A DNA stretch of 7,957 nucleotides from JBGSST01 sp041736915 (GTDB lineage Bacteria; Bdellovibrionota; FAC87; UBA2466), in contig JBGSST010000076.1 of NCBI GenBank assembly GCA_041736915.1, positions 1 to 7,957 on the forward strand, written 5' to 3'. A program made the position numbers and the translations under genes. Under the pieces are notes generated by a model. The model was not told the origin of the DNA. It saw only the letters and a list, made by a program, of their open reading frames with translations, and made no database searches. Positions 1 to 5,443 of this stretch are shown piece by piece. Position 1 is the stretch's first letter. Each line of letters begins with the position of its first letter.

Positions 1-1081
1 CCGCGCGTCCGGCAATCTGCTGAAAGTCGCGCACCGACAAAATCGCCGTCTTCTGTCCGTCGTACTTGCACAGTTTCGTAAAGAGTACCGTGCGAATGGG
101 CACGTTGATGCCCACGCCCAAAGTATCGGTACCAAAGACGAGCTTCAGCATCCCCTTCTGCGCGAGCTTTTCGACGAGGATGCGATAGCGGGGTAGCAAC
201 CCCGCGTGGTGAATGCCGATGCCGTGCTTGAGCAGCTTCTGCACGTCTTTTCCGTAGGGGCTTTTGAATTTCACCCCCTCCAGCAGCTCGGCGATCGCCT
301 TCTTTTCTTCCTTCGTGCAAAAATCGATCGACAGAAAATCCTGGGCGGACTCCGCGGCGTCACGCTGAGTGAAATGCACGAGGTAAATGGGCGTCTGCTT
401 GAGCGCAATGAGTTTGGCCACCTGCTCGTGAATTGGCTCTTCCGAAAAAACGTAATCGAGCGGCACGGGGCGGTCGCTCGACCTCACCACCACGGTGGGC
501 TGCCCGGTGAGCTTCGTAAGCCCCTTTTCGAGAAAATCGGTATCGCCCAAGGTCGCCGACATCAGCAAAAACCGGGCACGCGGTAACGTGAGTAGTGGAA
601 TCTGCCACGCCACCCCCCGATCGCGATCGGAGTAGTAATGGAACTCGTCCATCACCACGTCGTCTACCTTGGCGAGATCGCCAAAACGAAGAGCGTCGTT
701 GGATAAAATCTCCGCCGTACAGCAGATGATGGGGGCCGAAGGGTTTACCGACCCGTCGCCGGTGATCATGCCCACATTGTCGGGGCCAAAGCTGCGGCAC
801 AGGGCCAGGAACTTCTCGTTCACCAGCGCCTTGATGGGGCTCGTATAGAAAGACCGCCGCCCGTCGACCAGTGAACGAAAGTGCAAGGCCTCCGCCACCA
901 GCGACTTTCCCGACCCCGTGGGGGTGTTCAAAACTACGTTCTTCCCGGCGTACAGCTCCAGAATGGCATCTTCCTGCGCGGGGTACAGCTCTACCCCCTG
1001 CTCGATCGTGTAGTCGAGGAACCGGTCGAGCGGATCGCCTTCTCCTTTGATGCGTTTTTCCAGTGGGGCGATATCGGGCAT
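1..1081 (-). CDS. Ski2-like DExH-box helicase, DUF3516-containing type (3' end cut by window)
   Basis: This is the N-terminal 360 residues of a superfamily 2 ATP-dependent RNA/DNA helicase, read by translating the minus strand. Visible motifs in order: YPAQEDAI with the Q-motif glutamine (residue 36), motif I TPTGSGKS (53-60), TSPIKALVNEKF (80-91), TGD (107-109), TAEIL (122-126), motif II MDEFHYY (144-150), motif III MSATLGD (174-180), GIGIHHAGLLPRYR (287-300), GTDTLGVGINVP (317-328) and the start of motif VI, QQIAGRA (354-360), where the window ends. DEFH together with HHAGLLP is the Ski2/Mtr4 signature. The overall sequence closely resembles the bacterial helicases annotated as DUF3516-containing, whose extra C-terminal domain would lie outside this window. 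The ATG at 1081 is chosen because an in-frame TAG lies four codons upstream (1091-1093) with no other start between. There is no good Shine-Dalgarno, only GGG directly before the ATG. It is divergent from the RmuC-like gene. The cellular substrate is unknown. Confidence 0.92.
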   Translation of the reverse strand, partial: MPDIAPLEKRIKGEGDPLDRFLDYTIEQGVELYPAQEDAILELYAGKNVVLNTPTGSGKSLVAEALHFRSLVDGRRSFYTSPIKALVNEKFLALCRSFGPDNVGMITGDGSVNPSAPIICCTAEILSNDALRFGDLAKVDDVVMDEFHYYSDRDRGVAWQIPLLTLPRARFLLMSATLGDTDFLEKGLTKLTGQPTVVVRSSDRPVPLDYVFSEEPIHEQVAKLIALKQTPIYLVHFTQRDAAESAQDFLSIDFCTKEEKKAIAELLEGVKFKSPYGKDVQKLLKHGIGIHHAGLLPRYRILVEKLAQKGMLKLVFGTDTLGVGINVPIRTVLFTKLCKYDGQKTAILSVRDFQQIAGRA

Positions 1082-1178
1082 CCCCGCAAACTAGCACCTT
1101 GGGGCGGCGCAAAAAAGGGGCTCGTTTGCGTGGGTCGCTGCGGCATGAGTTCTGGCCCACCGATGTCGATAAGCCGGT

Positions 1179-2192
1179 ATGGAGAATTGGCTAGTTACCG
1201 TGCTGTTTACCCTCACCGCCAGCGTTATCACCTACCTCGTCACGCGACGGCGGGTGGCCGAGCTGACTGGTCAGCTCGGGGCCCACGAGCAAGGGAGAGC
1301 CGAACTACAGCGTCAGGTTGAGACCGGCCGCGCCGAACTGGCCCGGCTTCTCCAGCAGGAGGCGGCCCGCTCCGCCGAAGCCGATCACCGTCTCGCCCAG
1401 CTTACGTTTGCGATTGAAGAGCAGAAGCTCGCCAAGCAACAAGCCGAGCACGCGAAAGAGCGGCTTCAGCTCGCCAAGCTCGAAGAGCTGAAGAAAACCT
1501 GGGTCACCCACGAGAAGCACGTGGAAGAGCAGATCCGTACGGTTTGCCAGCGCCACACGCTCGCCTACGTCGGTCAGGAATCTTTCCCCCACGCCGGCAA
1601 GCCCGACAACGCGGTTACCGTCGGCGACCAGCTCGTGATTTTCGATAGTAAATCGCCGCAGGGCGAGGACTTGAGCGGCTTTGCCGACTACGTGAAGAAG
1701 CAGGCCGAGGCGGCGAGTAAGTACCTCTTCTCCAACGTGTGTAAAGAGATGTACCTGGTAGTGCCCAACAACGCCGCGCCCACTCTTCCCAGAAAGTACT
1801 TCGAGTTTCCCGACCACAAGGTCTTCATCATTACCGAAGAGGCCATCGAGCCCGTTCTTCTATCGTACAAGCGGATCGAGACTTACGAGTTCGCCGAGGG
1901 GCTCTCCCCTGAAGATCGTGATTCGGTCTGTGCGCTGTTAGGAAAGTTTGTCTACACCCTCAAGCGACGCGTTCAGGTGGACCAGTCATTTCACCGCGAA
2001 ACTTTCGACGTGTTAGCGGACTTAGCGAAGCTTCCCACCGCCATCGCCAAGAGCCAGCGCGAGCAAGAAGCCAGGGCCAAGCACAATCCCCCGATGGCCA
2101 AAGCCGGTAAGCTCATAGACGTAGACCAGCTGCAGATGGATCATGAGCTTTTCGCGCAACGCCTTTCGGCGGAACTGAAGAAAGCCGCGTAA
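1179..2192 (+). CDS. Membrane-anchored coiled-coil protein with RmuC-like nuclease core
   Basis: 337 residues. An N-terminal membrane helix (about 3-20) is followed by basic residues (RRR 23-25), suggesting the bulk of the protein is cytoplasmic. Residues about 26-110 are rich in Glu, Gln, Ala and Leu with heptad character, so probably coiled coil. The folded part holds PDNAV (142-146) and, ten residues on, VIFDSKSP (153-160). A PD followed by a hydrophobic strand and DSK is the PD-(D/E)XK arrangement of the RmuC family, proteins implicated in limiting DNA inversions and recombination. The order anchor, coiled coil, nuclease core is also RmuC-like. It lacks the usual WGE motif ahead of the core and is shorter than typical RmuC, so it is a divergent relative; the nuclease role is inferred from the motif only. 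The ATG at 1179 gives a complete membrane helix but has no clear ribosome binding site. The next gene starts 76 bases after the stop and has its own promoter. Confidence 0.72.
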   Translation: MENWLVTVLFTLTASVITYLVTRRRVAELTGQLGAHEQGRAELQRQVETGRAELARLLQQEAARSAEADHRLAQLTFAIEEQKLAKQQAEHAKERLQLAKLEELKKTWVTHEKHVEEQIRTVCQRHTLAYVGQESFPHAGKPDNAVTVGDQLVIFDSKSPQGEDLSGFADYVKKQAEAASKYLFSNVCKEMYLVVPNNAAPTLPRKYFEFPDHKVFIITEEAIEPVLLSYKRIETYEFAEGLSPEDRDSVCALLGKFVYTLKRRVQVDQSFHRETFDVLADLAKLPTAIAKSQREQEARAKHNPPMAKAGKLIDVDQLQMDHELFAQRLSAELKKAA

Positions 2193-2210
2193 GCTCGTCA
2201 TTTCAGAGAG

Positions 2211-2230
2211 ATACGTCGGACATGACGTAT
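2211..2230. repeat. Inverted repeat between the RmuC-like gene and the sigma gene
   Basis: A perfect 7-bp dyad, ATACGTC (2211-2217) and GACGTAT (2224-2230), with loop GGACAT. The RNA stem extends by one G-U and one A-U pair. It begins 19 bases after the stop of the RmuC-like gene and ends 13 bases before the -35 element of the sigma gene. It could be a weak terminator for the upstream gene, since TTAATCTTT follows, or an operator. The stem is AT-rich and the T-run is interrupted, so a strong terminator is unlikely. Confidence 0.4.
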
Positions 2231-2243
2231 TTAATCTTTGAAG

Positions 2244-2269
2244 GTAACCTTTTCGGACTCTCATCCGAA
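2244..2269 (+). promoter_or_regulatory. ECF (SigF-type) promoter of the sigma-anti-sigma operon
   Basis: GTAACC (2244-2249), 16 bases, then CGAA (2266-2269). This matches the GTAACC-N16-CGAA consensus that I recall for Caulobacter SigF, and the same layout recurs before the DUF1223 gene at 3479-3504. A promoter of this kind before the sigma gene itself implies positive autoregulation. The CGAA ends on the A of the ATG at 2269, so transcripts would begin several bases inside the longest reading frame. The spacer also holds a dyad, TTCGG (2252-2256) and CCGAA (2265-2269). Confidence 0.8.
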
Positions 2270-2832
2270 TGACTACTCAAGCGCCTACGAAGTCTTCCTC
2301 TCAGATTGAGGAAGGGCTACGGGCGCTCATGCAGCTCGTGCAACGCGGAGACCGCGCCGCGTGCGAACGGCTGCTTAGTCGCGTTAGTGAGATTAGCCGG
2401 AAGTACATTTCCGGATCATTGCGGCGAGTGGGCATCGCGCCCGAGGGCCGCGCCGAAGACATTGTTCAAGAGGTACTATTGGCGATCTATATGAAACGAG
2501 CGACCTACGATCCCGACCATTGCTTTTTGCCGTGGATGTACGCCATTGCGAAGTACAAGCTCATCGACAATTTACGTACCACCAAGGGAAACCGTAGCCC
2601 CGTATCACTGGACGCAGCACCGGAGCCGTCGCACGCGCCCGATTTCTTCGATGCCCTGGACATCGAACAGCTGCTAACCGCCTTGCCCGCCAAACAACGC
2701 TTGTTGCTGGGGCTGGTGAAGCTCGAAGGATTCACCGCGGCCGAGGCCGCAGAAAAAACGGGCGCAACTGAATCAAGTGTAAAGGTCGCCGTGCACCGTG
2801 CGCTGAAGCGGCTCAAGGACAAATCTCAGTGA
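2269..2832 (+). CDS. sigF: ECF RNA polymerase sigma factor, SigF/ECF16 type
   Basis: 187 residues from the ATG at 2269. Region sigma-2 spans about 28-104, with AEDIVQEVLLAIY (62-74) carrying the core-binding part and FLPWMYAIAKYKLIDNLR (86-103) carrying the -10 recognition part. Region sigma-4 spans about 131-182 and ends in a helix-turn-helix, FTAAEAAEKTGATESSVKVA (155-174), followed by VHRALKRLK. There is no sigma-3, as usual for ECF factors. It would direct RNA polymerase to GTAAC(C/T)-N16-CGAA promoters like the two in this window. The stop overlaps the start of nrsF by four bases, the usual way of coupling a sigma factor to its inhibitor. The start is doubtful: the ATG at 2269 overlaps the -10 element and has no Shine-Dalgarno. 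The next in-frame ATG, 2329, is preceded by GAGGAAGGG (2308-2316) and would give 167 residues with sigma-2 intact. The sigF name follows the pairing with NrsF and is not a proof of orthology. Confidence 0.93.
   Translation: MTTQAPTKSSSQIEEGLRALMQLVQRGDRAACERLLSRVSEISRKYISGSLRRVGIAPEGRAEDIVQEVLLAIYMKRATYDPDHCFLPWMYAIAKYKLIDNLRTTKGNRSPVSLDAAPEPSHAPDFFDALDIEQLLTALPAKQRLLLGLVKLEGFTAAEAAEKTGATESSVKVAVHRALKRLKDKSQ
2815..2819 (+). promoter_or_regulatory. Shine-Dalgarno supporting the GTG start of nrsF
   Basis: AAGGA inside the last codons of the sigma gene, nine bases before the GTG at 2829. It supports that non-ATG start and translational coupling across the four-base GTGA overlap. Confidence 0.6.
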
Positions 2833-3464
2833 AAACCGATGCACTCATAAAGAAGCTTTCGGGCGAGCTCACTCCAACTAAGCGCTTCTCCACGGATCGC
2901 GCCGCGGCCCTGATCTTTCTATTTTTCGCCGTGTCCCTGGTCGGACAGTTTTTACTACGGGCGCGCCGGCCCGATGCCGTTCCCCTGCTCACCTCGTCGT
3001 CGTTCTTTTTTCTCGGGGCATTTTTTCTGGGCGGCATCCACTGCCTCATCAAAGGAATCTCCAGCGCGGCGATTCCGGGGCGAAACACCGAACTTTTCTT
3101 TTTTCGTCTCTCGCTCATTCCTTTTTCACTCGGGCTTCTGGCGATTTACTTGTTACCCATTGCCCCCTCCACCGGTGATGTGTGGCATCAACTTGGTGAA
3201 ATGGTTTGCGTGCAAGAGGCACTGCTGCTGAGCATTCTTCCCGTCGGCGCCGTTTTCTTGGTACTGCGCCGTCTCGCCGTCACCCGGCCCTGGCGCGCCG
3301 GTGCTTTGGTGGGATTGCTTGGCGTGGCGGGCGCGGGCTTAGCCCTTTCCCTTTGCTGTGCCAACTCAGCGACCCTGCACGTAGCTGGCTGCCACTTTCT
3401 CTTTCCGGCAATATTTGCTAGTCTTTTCAGTGGTTTAGCCGCTCGCTGGCTGGTCCGCTGGTAA
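2829..3464 (+). CDS. nrsF: NrsF-family (DUF1109) membrane anti-sigma factor
   Basis: 211 residues with a GTG start. Six hydrophobic segments are visible at about 26-43, 54-74, 93-110, 128-147, 155-176 and 185-206, matching the six-helix NrsF topology. The C-terminal third carries family hallmarks: a Cys opening helix 4 (127), SILPVGAVFLVLRR (135-148), the W-x-AG-x-L-x-GLLG turn (155-165) and the terminal ARWLVRW (205-211). The short cytoplasmic N-terminus (1-25) is the expected sigma-binding part. In Caulobacter, NrsF inhibits SigF and two cysteines are reported to matter in signalling; here Cys127 and Cys176/177 lie at matching points near the outer ends of helices 4 and 5, with extra cysteines at 72 and 188. 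The likely signal is heavy metal or oxidant at the membrane, by analogy. The gene overlaps sigF by four bases and the next promoter starts 14 bases after its stop. Confidence 0.88.
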   Translation: MKTDALIKKLSGELTPTKRFSTDRAAALIFLFFAVSLVGQFLLRARRPDAVPLLTSSSFFFLGAFFLGGIHCLIKGISSAAIPGRNTELFFFRLSLIPFSLGLLAIYLLPIAPSTGDVWHQLGEMVCVQEALLLSILPVGAVFLVLRRLAVTRPWRAGALVGLLGVAGAGLALSLCCANSATLHVAGCHFLFPAIFASLFSGLAARWLVRW

Positions 3465-3478
3465 TCTTTTTTCTCGGT

Positions 3479-3504
3479 GTAACTAATTCGCTCCTTCGCG
3501 CGAA
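3479..3504 (+). promoter_or_regulatory. ECF (SigF-type) promoter of the DUF1223-msrB-msrA operon
   Basis: GTAACT (3479-3484), 16 bases, then CGAA (3501-3504): the same element and spacing as at 2244-2269, with one mismatch in the -35. Transcription should begin near 3510-3512, leaving a leader of about 18 bases that contains the ribosome binding site. The spacer holds the dyad TTCGC (3487-3491) and GCGAA (3500-3504) at the same place as in the first promoter. This links the repair operon to the adjacent sigma factor. Confidence 0.82.
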
Positions 3505-3514
3505 TCACTCTTTG

Positions 3515-3520
3515 AAGGAG
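3515..3520 (+). promoter_or_regulatory. Strong Shine-Dalgarno of the DUF1223 gene
   Basis: AAGGAG ends eight bases before the ATG at 3529. It lies just downstream of the predicted transcription start, which agrees with the promoter at 3479-3504 and fixes the start codon. Confidence 0.75.
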
Positions 3521-3528
3521 TCGTCCGC

Positions 3529-4287
3529 ATGAAACTCTCTACTGTCCTACTAGGAATCTCGGCCTTTGCCGCGTCCATCACCCCGGCCGCCGAATTTCAA
3601 AGCTCGGAGAACGCCGTTTCGCTGGTGGAGCTTTATAGCTCCGAAGGATGCAGCAGTTGTCCGCCCGCGGACGAATGGCTGACGACACTTCGCCAGGATT
3701 CCGGCTTGTGGAAAAACTTCGTGCCCGTGGAGTTTCACGTGGATTACTGGAACCGACTCGGTTGGGCGGACCCCTATTCCAAAGCGGCCTTCACCGGCCG
3801 CCAAGGCGAGTACGCTTCCGAATGGAACCAGTCCAATGTGTATACGCCGGCCTTTGTTCTAAACGGTCGCGAATGGCGCACCGGGATTCTCGAGCGCCGA
3901 AAGGCGCCGCAAAATCAGGGGGCCAAAGTTGGCGTACTGCGTGTGAATGCTAAGAAGGATCATATCGTGGAGGTTTCCTTTACCCCCGTCGGGGCCGGTT
4001 CGGACTGGACGGCCACCGCGGTGTTACTCGGAAATGGGCTCGTTAGTCGCGTGATGTCCGGAGAGAATTCCAACCGAACTCTTCGCCACGAGTTCGTCGT
4101 TCTGCAGCTCAAGAGCGACCGGATGGAAAAGCGGGGAGATCGTTTTGTGGCTACGTTGAACGTACAACCTGGAGTTTCGGTAACCCCAGCTTCGTACAGC
4201 GTGGCCGCGTGGGTTTCAAAACCGGGTCAGCTGACTCCGGTACAAGCAGTCGGCGGCGATTTACTGGCCGCCAAGGAGCAAAAATGA
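3529..4287 (+). CDS. Exported DUF1223 thioredoxin-like protein
   Basis: 252 residues. A signal peptide is visible: MK, a hydrophobic core (about 5-17) and a likely cleavage after PAA (19-21). The first half has thioredoxin-fold features: a strand ending in ELYSSEG, the redox motif CSSCPPAD (41-48), FHVDYWNRLGWADPY (69-83) and YTPAFVLNG (105-113), whose Thr-Pro is at the cis-proline position. RQGEY (91-95) and SGENSNRTLRHEFVV (177-191) are also family hallmarks. The only cysteines are 41 and 44. The family's biochemical role is not settled; the motif suggests a periplasmic thiol-disulfide reductant or oxidant. It is the first gene of an operon: its stop overlaps the msrB start (ATGA) and msrA follows. 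The shared SigF-type promoter and these partners suggest it works with or feeds electrons to the Msr enzymes, which is inference. Confidence 0.9.
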   Translation: MKLSTVLLGISAFAASITPAAEFQSSENAVSLVELYSSEGCSSCPPADEWLTTLRQDSGLWKNFVPVEFHVDYWNRLGWADPYSKAAFTGRQGEYASEWNQSNVYTPAFVLNGREWRTGILERRKAPQNQGAKVGVLRVNAKKDHIVEVSFTPVGAGSDWTATAVLLGNGLVSRVMSGENSNRTLRHEFVVLQLKSDRMEKRGDRFVATLNVQPGVSVTPASYSVAAWVSKPGQLTPVQAVGGDLLAAKEQK

Positions 4288-4811
4288 AAACGGCACTCAT
4301 CATGGCGGTTGGTATTTTTTTGGCTACGGCCTCGGAGGGAAAAGACATGAAGGGCTATAAAAAACCGGCCGACGCGGAGCTTCGCTCCAAGCTGACCAAA
4401 GAGCAGTATTACGTTACTCAGGAAGAAGGCACGGAGCCAGCCTTCAACAATGAATACTGGAAGAATCACGAAGCGGGAGTCTACGTCGATCGCGTATCCG
4501 GGGAGCCACTGTTTTCTTCCCTCGATAAGTATGACTCGGGTACCGGCTGGCCCAGCTTCTTCAAACCGCTCGTGAAGGCGAACGTGAAGGAAAAAATCGA
4601 CAAACGTCTCTTCTCTACGCGCACCGAAGTTCGATCGGTACACGGAGACTCTCACCTGGGTCACGTGTTCCCCGACGGGCCACCCCCCACCGGGCTGCGG
4701 TACTGCATGAACTCGGCGGCGATGCGTTTCGTACCCGTAGCGAAGCTGAAGGAAGAAGGGTTGGAAGAGTTCCTTCCTCTCTTCGAACCGAAAAAAGCTG
4801 AAAAGAAGTAA
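4284..4811 (+). CDS. msrB: Exported methionine sulfoxide reductase B, single-cysteine form
   Basis: 175 residues. MsrB reduces the R epimer of methionine sulfoxide in proteins. The SelR-domain hallmarks are present: LTKEQYYVTQEEGTEPAF (37-54), GVYVDRVSGEPLF (65-77), KYDSGTGWPSF (82-92), RTEVRSVHGDSHLGHVFPDG (113-132) and RYCMNSAAM (139-147) with catalytic Cys141. The two CxxC pairs that bind zinc in many MsrBs are absent, for example the stretch before GEPLF has no cysteine. Cys141 is the only cysteine in the whole protein, so there is no internal resolving thiol. A short hydrophobic N-terminus (4-16) followed by SEGKD looks like a signal peptide, placing the enzyme in the periplasm. The ATG at 4284 is chosen over an upstream in-frame ATG at 4209 because it has AAGGAG at 4273-4278, starts the signal peptide and forms an ATGA overlap with the DUF1223 stop. 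Confidence 0.93.
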   Translation: MKTALIMAVGIFLATASEGKDMKGYKKPADAELRSKLTKEQYYVTQEEGTEPAFNNEYWKNHEAGVYVDRVSGEPLFSSLDKYDSGTGWPSFFKPLVKANVKEKIDKRLFSTRTEVRSVHGDSHLGHVFPDGPPPTGLRYCMNSAAMRFVPVAKLKEEGLEEFLPLFEPKKAEKK

Positions 4812-4815
4812 GGAG
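4809..4815 (+). promoter_or_regulatory. Shine-Dalgarno of msrA overlapping the msrB stop
   Basis: TAAGGAG contains the msrB stop codon (4809-4811) and ends five bases before the msrA ATG at 4821, implying coupled translation. Confidence 0.65.
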
Positions 4816-4820
4816 TCAGT

Positions 4821-5411
4821 ATGCACAAACTCTCGTTGGTTTTGCTTCTAACGTCATTACTGGTATCCACGGCCCCCGGGGCCGAAAAATCGGAAGTGGC
4901 GACCTTTGCGGGTGGCTGCTTCTGGTGCATGGAGGGCCCCTTCGAAAAGCTCGACGGCGTGAAGGAAGTTTTATCGGGTTACACTGGAGGAACCGGCGAT
5001 AAACCGACTTACGAGAACTATGGCGACACCGGCCACACCGAGGCGGTGCAGATTACGTTCAATCCCGACAAGGTGACGTACGACAAGCTTCTCGACGTAC
5101 TATGGCGCAGCATGGACCCCACGGATGCCGATGGGCAGTTCGTGGATCGCGGAAAATCGTACCGCCCCGGGATCTACTTTCACTCCGAGGCGCAGAAGAA
5201 GGCCATCGAAGCGTCGAAGGCGGCATTGGTTAAATCGAAACGGTTTTCTAAGCCAATCGTTCTGGAAGTACTACCGGCAGGGAAGTTCTGGCCCGCGGAG
5301 GAGTACCACCAGGACTACTACAAGAAAAATCCCGTGCGCTACCAGTACTACCGTTACCGCTCCGGACGCGACCAGTTCCTGGACTCGGTATGGAAGACGC
5401 CAGCGAAATAG
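4821..5411 (+). CDS. msrA: Exported methionine sulfoxide reductase A
   Basis: 196 residues. MsrA reduces the S epimer of methionine sulfoxide, so with MsrB both epimers are covered. Visible: a signal peptide (hydrophobic 4-16, likely cleavage near APGA 18-21), the active site GGCFWCMEGPFE (31-42) with catalytic Cys33, GYTGG (53-57), TGHTEAVQITF (70-80) with the catalytic-acid Glu74, MDPTDADGQ (98-106), RGKSYRPGIYF (110-120), PAEEYHQDYY (158-167) and YRYRSGRDQFLDSVW (177-191). The only cysteines are 33 and 36. The C-terminal region, where many MsrAs carry resolving cysteines, has a serine in SGRD instead, so Cys36 is the only internal candidate for resolving. It is the last gene of the DUF1223-msrB-msrA operon, nine bases after msrB. 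The export signal argues for periplasmic protein repair. Confidence 0.95.
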   Translation: MHKLSLVLLLTSLLVSTAPGAEKSEVATFAGGCFWCMEGPFEKLDGVKEVLSGYTGGTGDKPTYENYGDTGHTEAVQITFNPDKVTYDKLLDVLWRSMDPTDADGQFVDRGKSYRPGIYFHSEAQKKAIEASKAALVKSKRFSKPIVLEVLPAGKFWPAEEYHQDYYKKNPVRYQYYRYRSGRDQFLDSVWKTPAK

Positions 5412-5429
5412 CGTGAGCGGTATATAACC

Positions 5430-5440
5430 GGTAGACTACC
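5430..5440. repeat. Short palindrome ahead of yadG
   Basis: GGTAG-A-CTACC, perfect about a central A, three bases before the yadG ATG and in the place of a ribosome binding site. A TATATAA stretch (5421-5427) lies just upstream. It might be an operator or chance. The 32-base gap after msrA shows no clear promoter, and yadG has no obvious Shine-Dalgarno. Confidence 0.25.
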
Positions 5441-5443
5441 CGC

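Noticed and set aside
360..1160. Minus-strand frame of 266 residues
   Set aside because: It is a shadow of the DExH helicase in another frame; the true frame carries all the helicase motifs and starts at 1081.
3465..3475. T-run after nrsF as an intrinsic terminator
   Set aside because: The sequence before it holds direct GCTGG repeats rather than a stem, so no hairpin supports it.
2235..3518. Ten-base direct repeat TCTTTGAAGG at 2235-2244 and 3509-3518
   Set aside because: The copies lie at different places relative to the two promoters, and the second is part of a Shine-Dalgarno, so a shared function is unlikely.
4177..4202. A third GTAACC inside the DUF1223 gene
   Set aside because: The bases 16 positions downstream are not CGAA, and it lies within coding sequence.
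4209..4283. Longer N-terminus for MsrB starting at 4209
   Set aside because: It overlaps the end of the DUF1223 gene, buries the signal peptide and has no ribosome binding site; 4284 has AAGGAG and an ATGA overlap.
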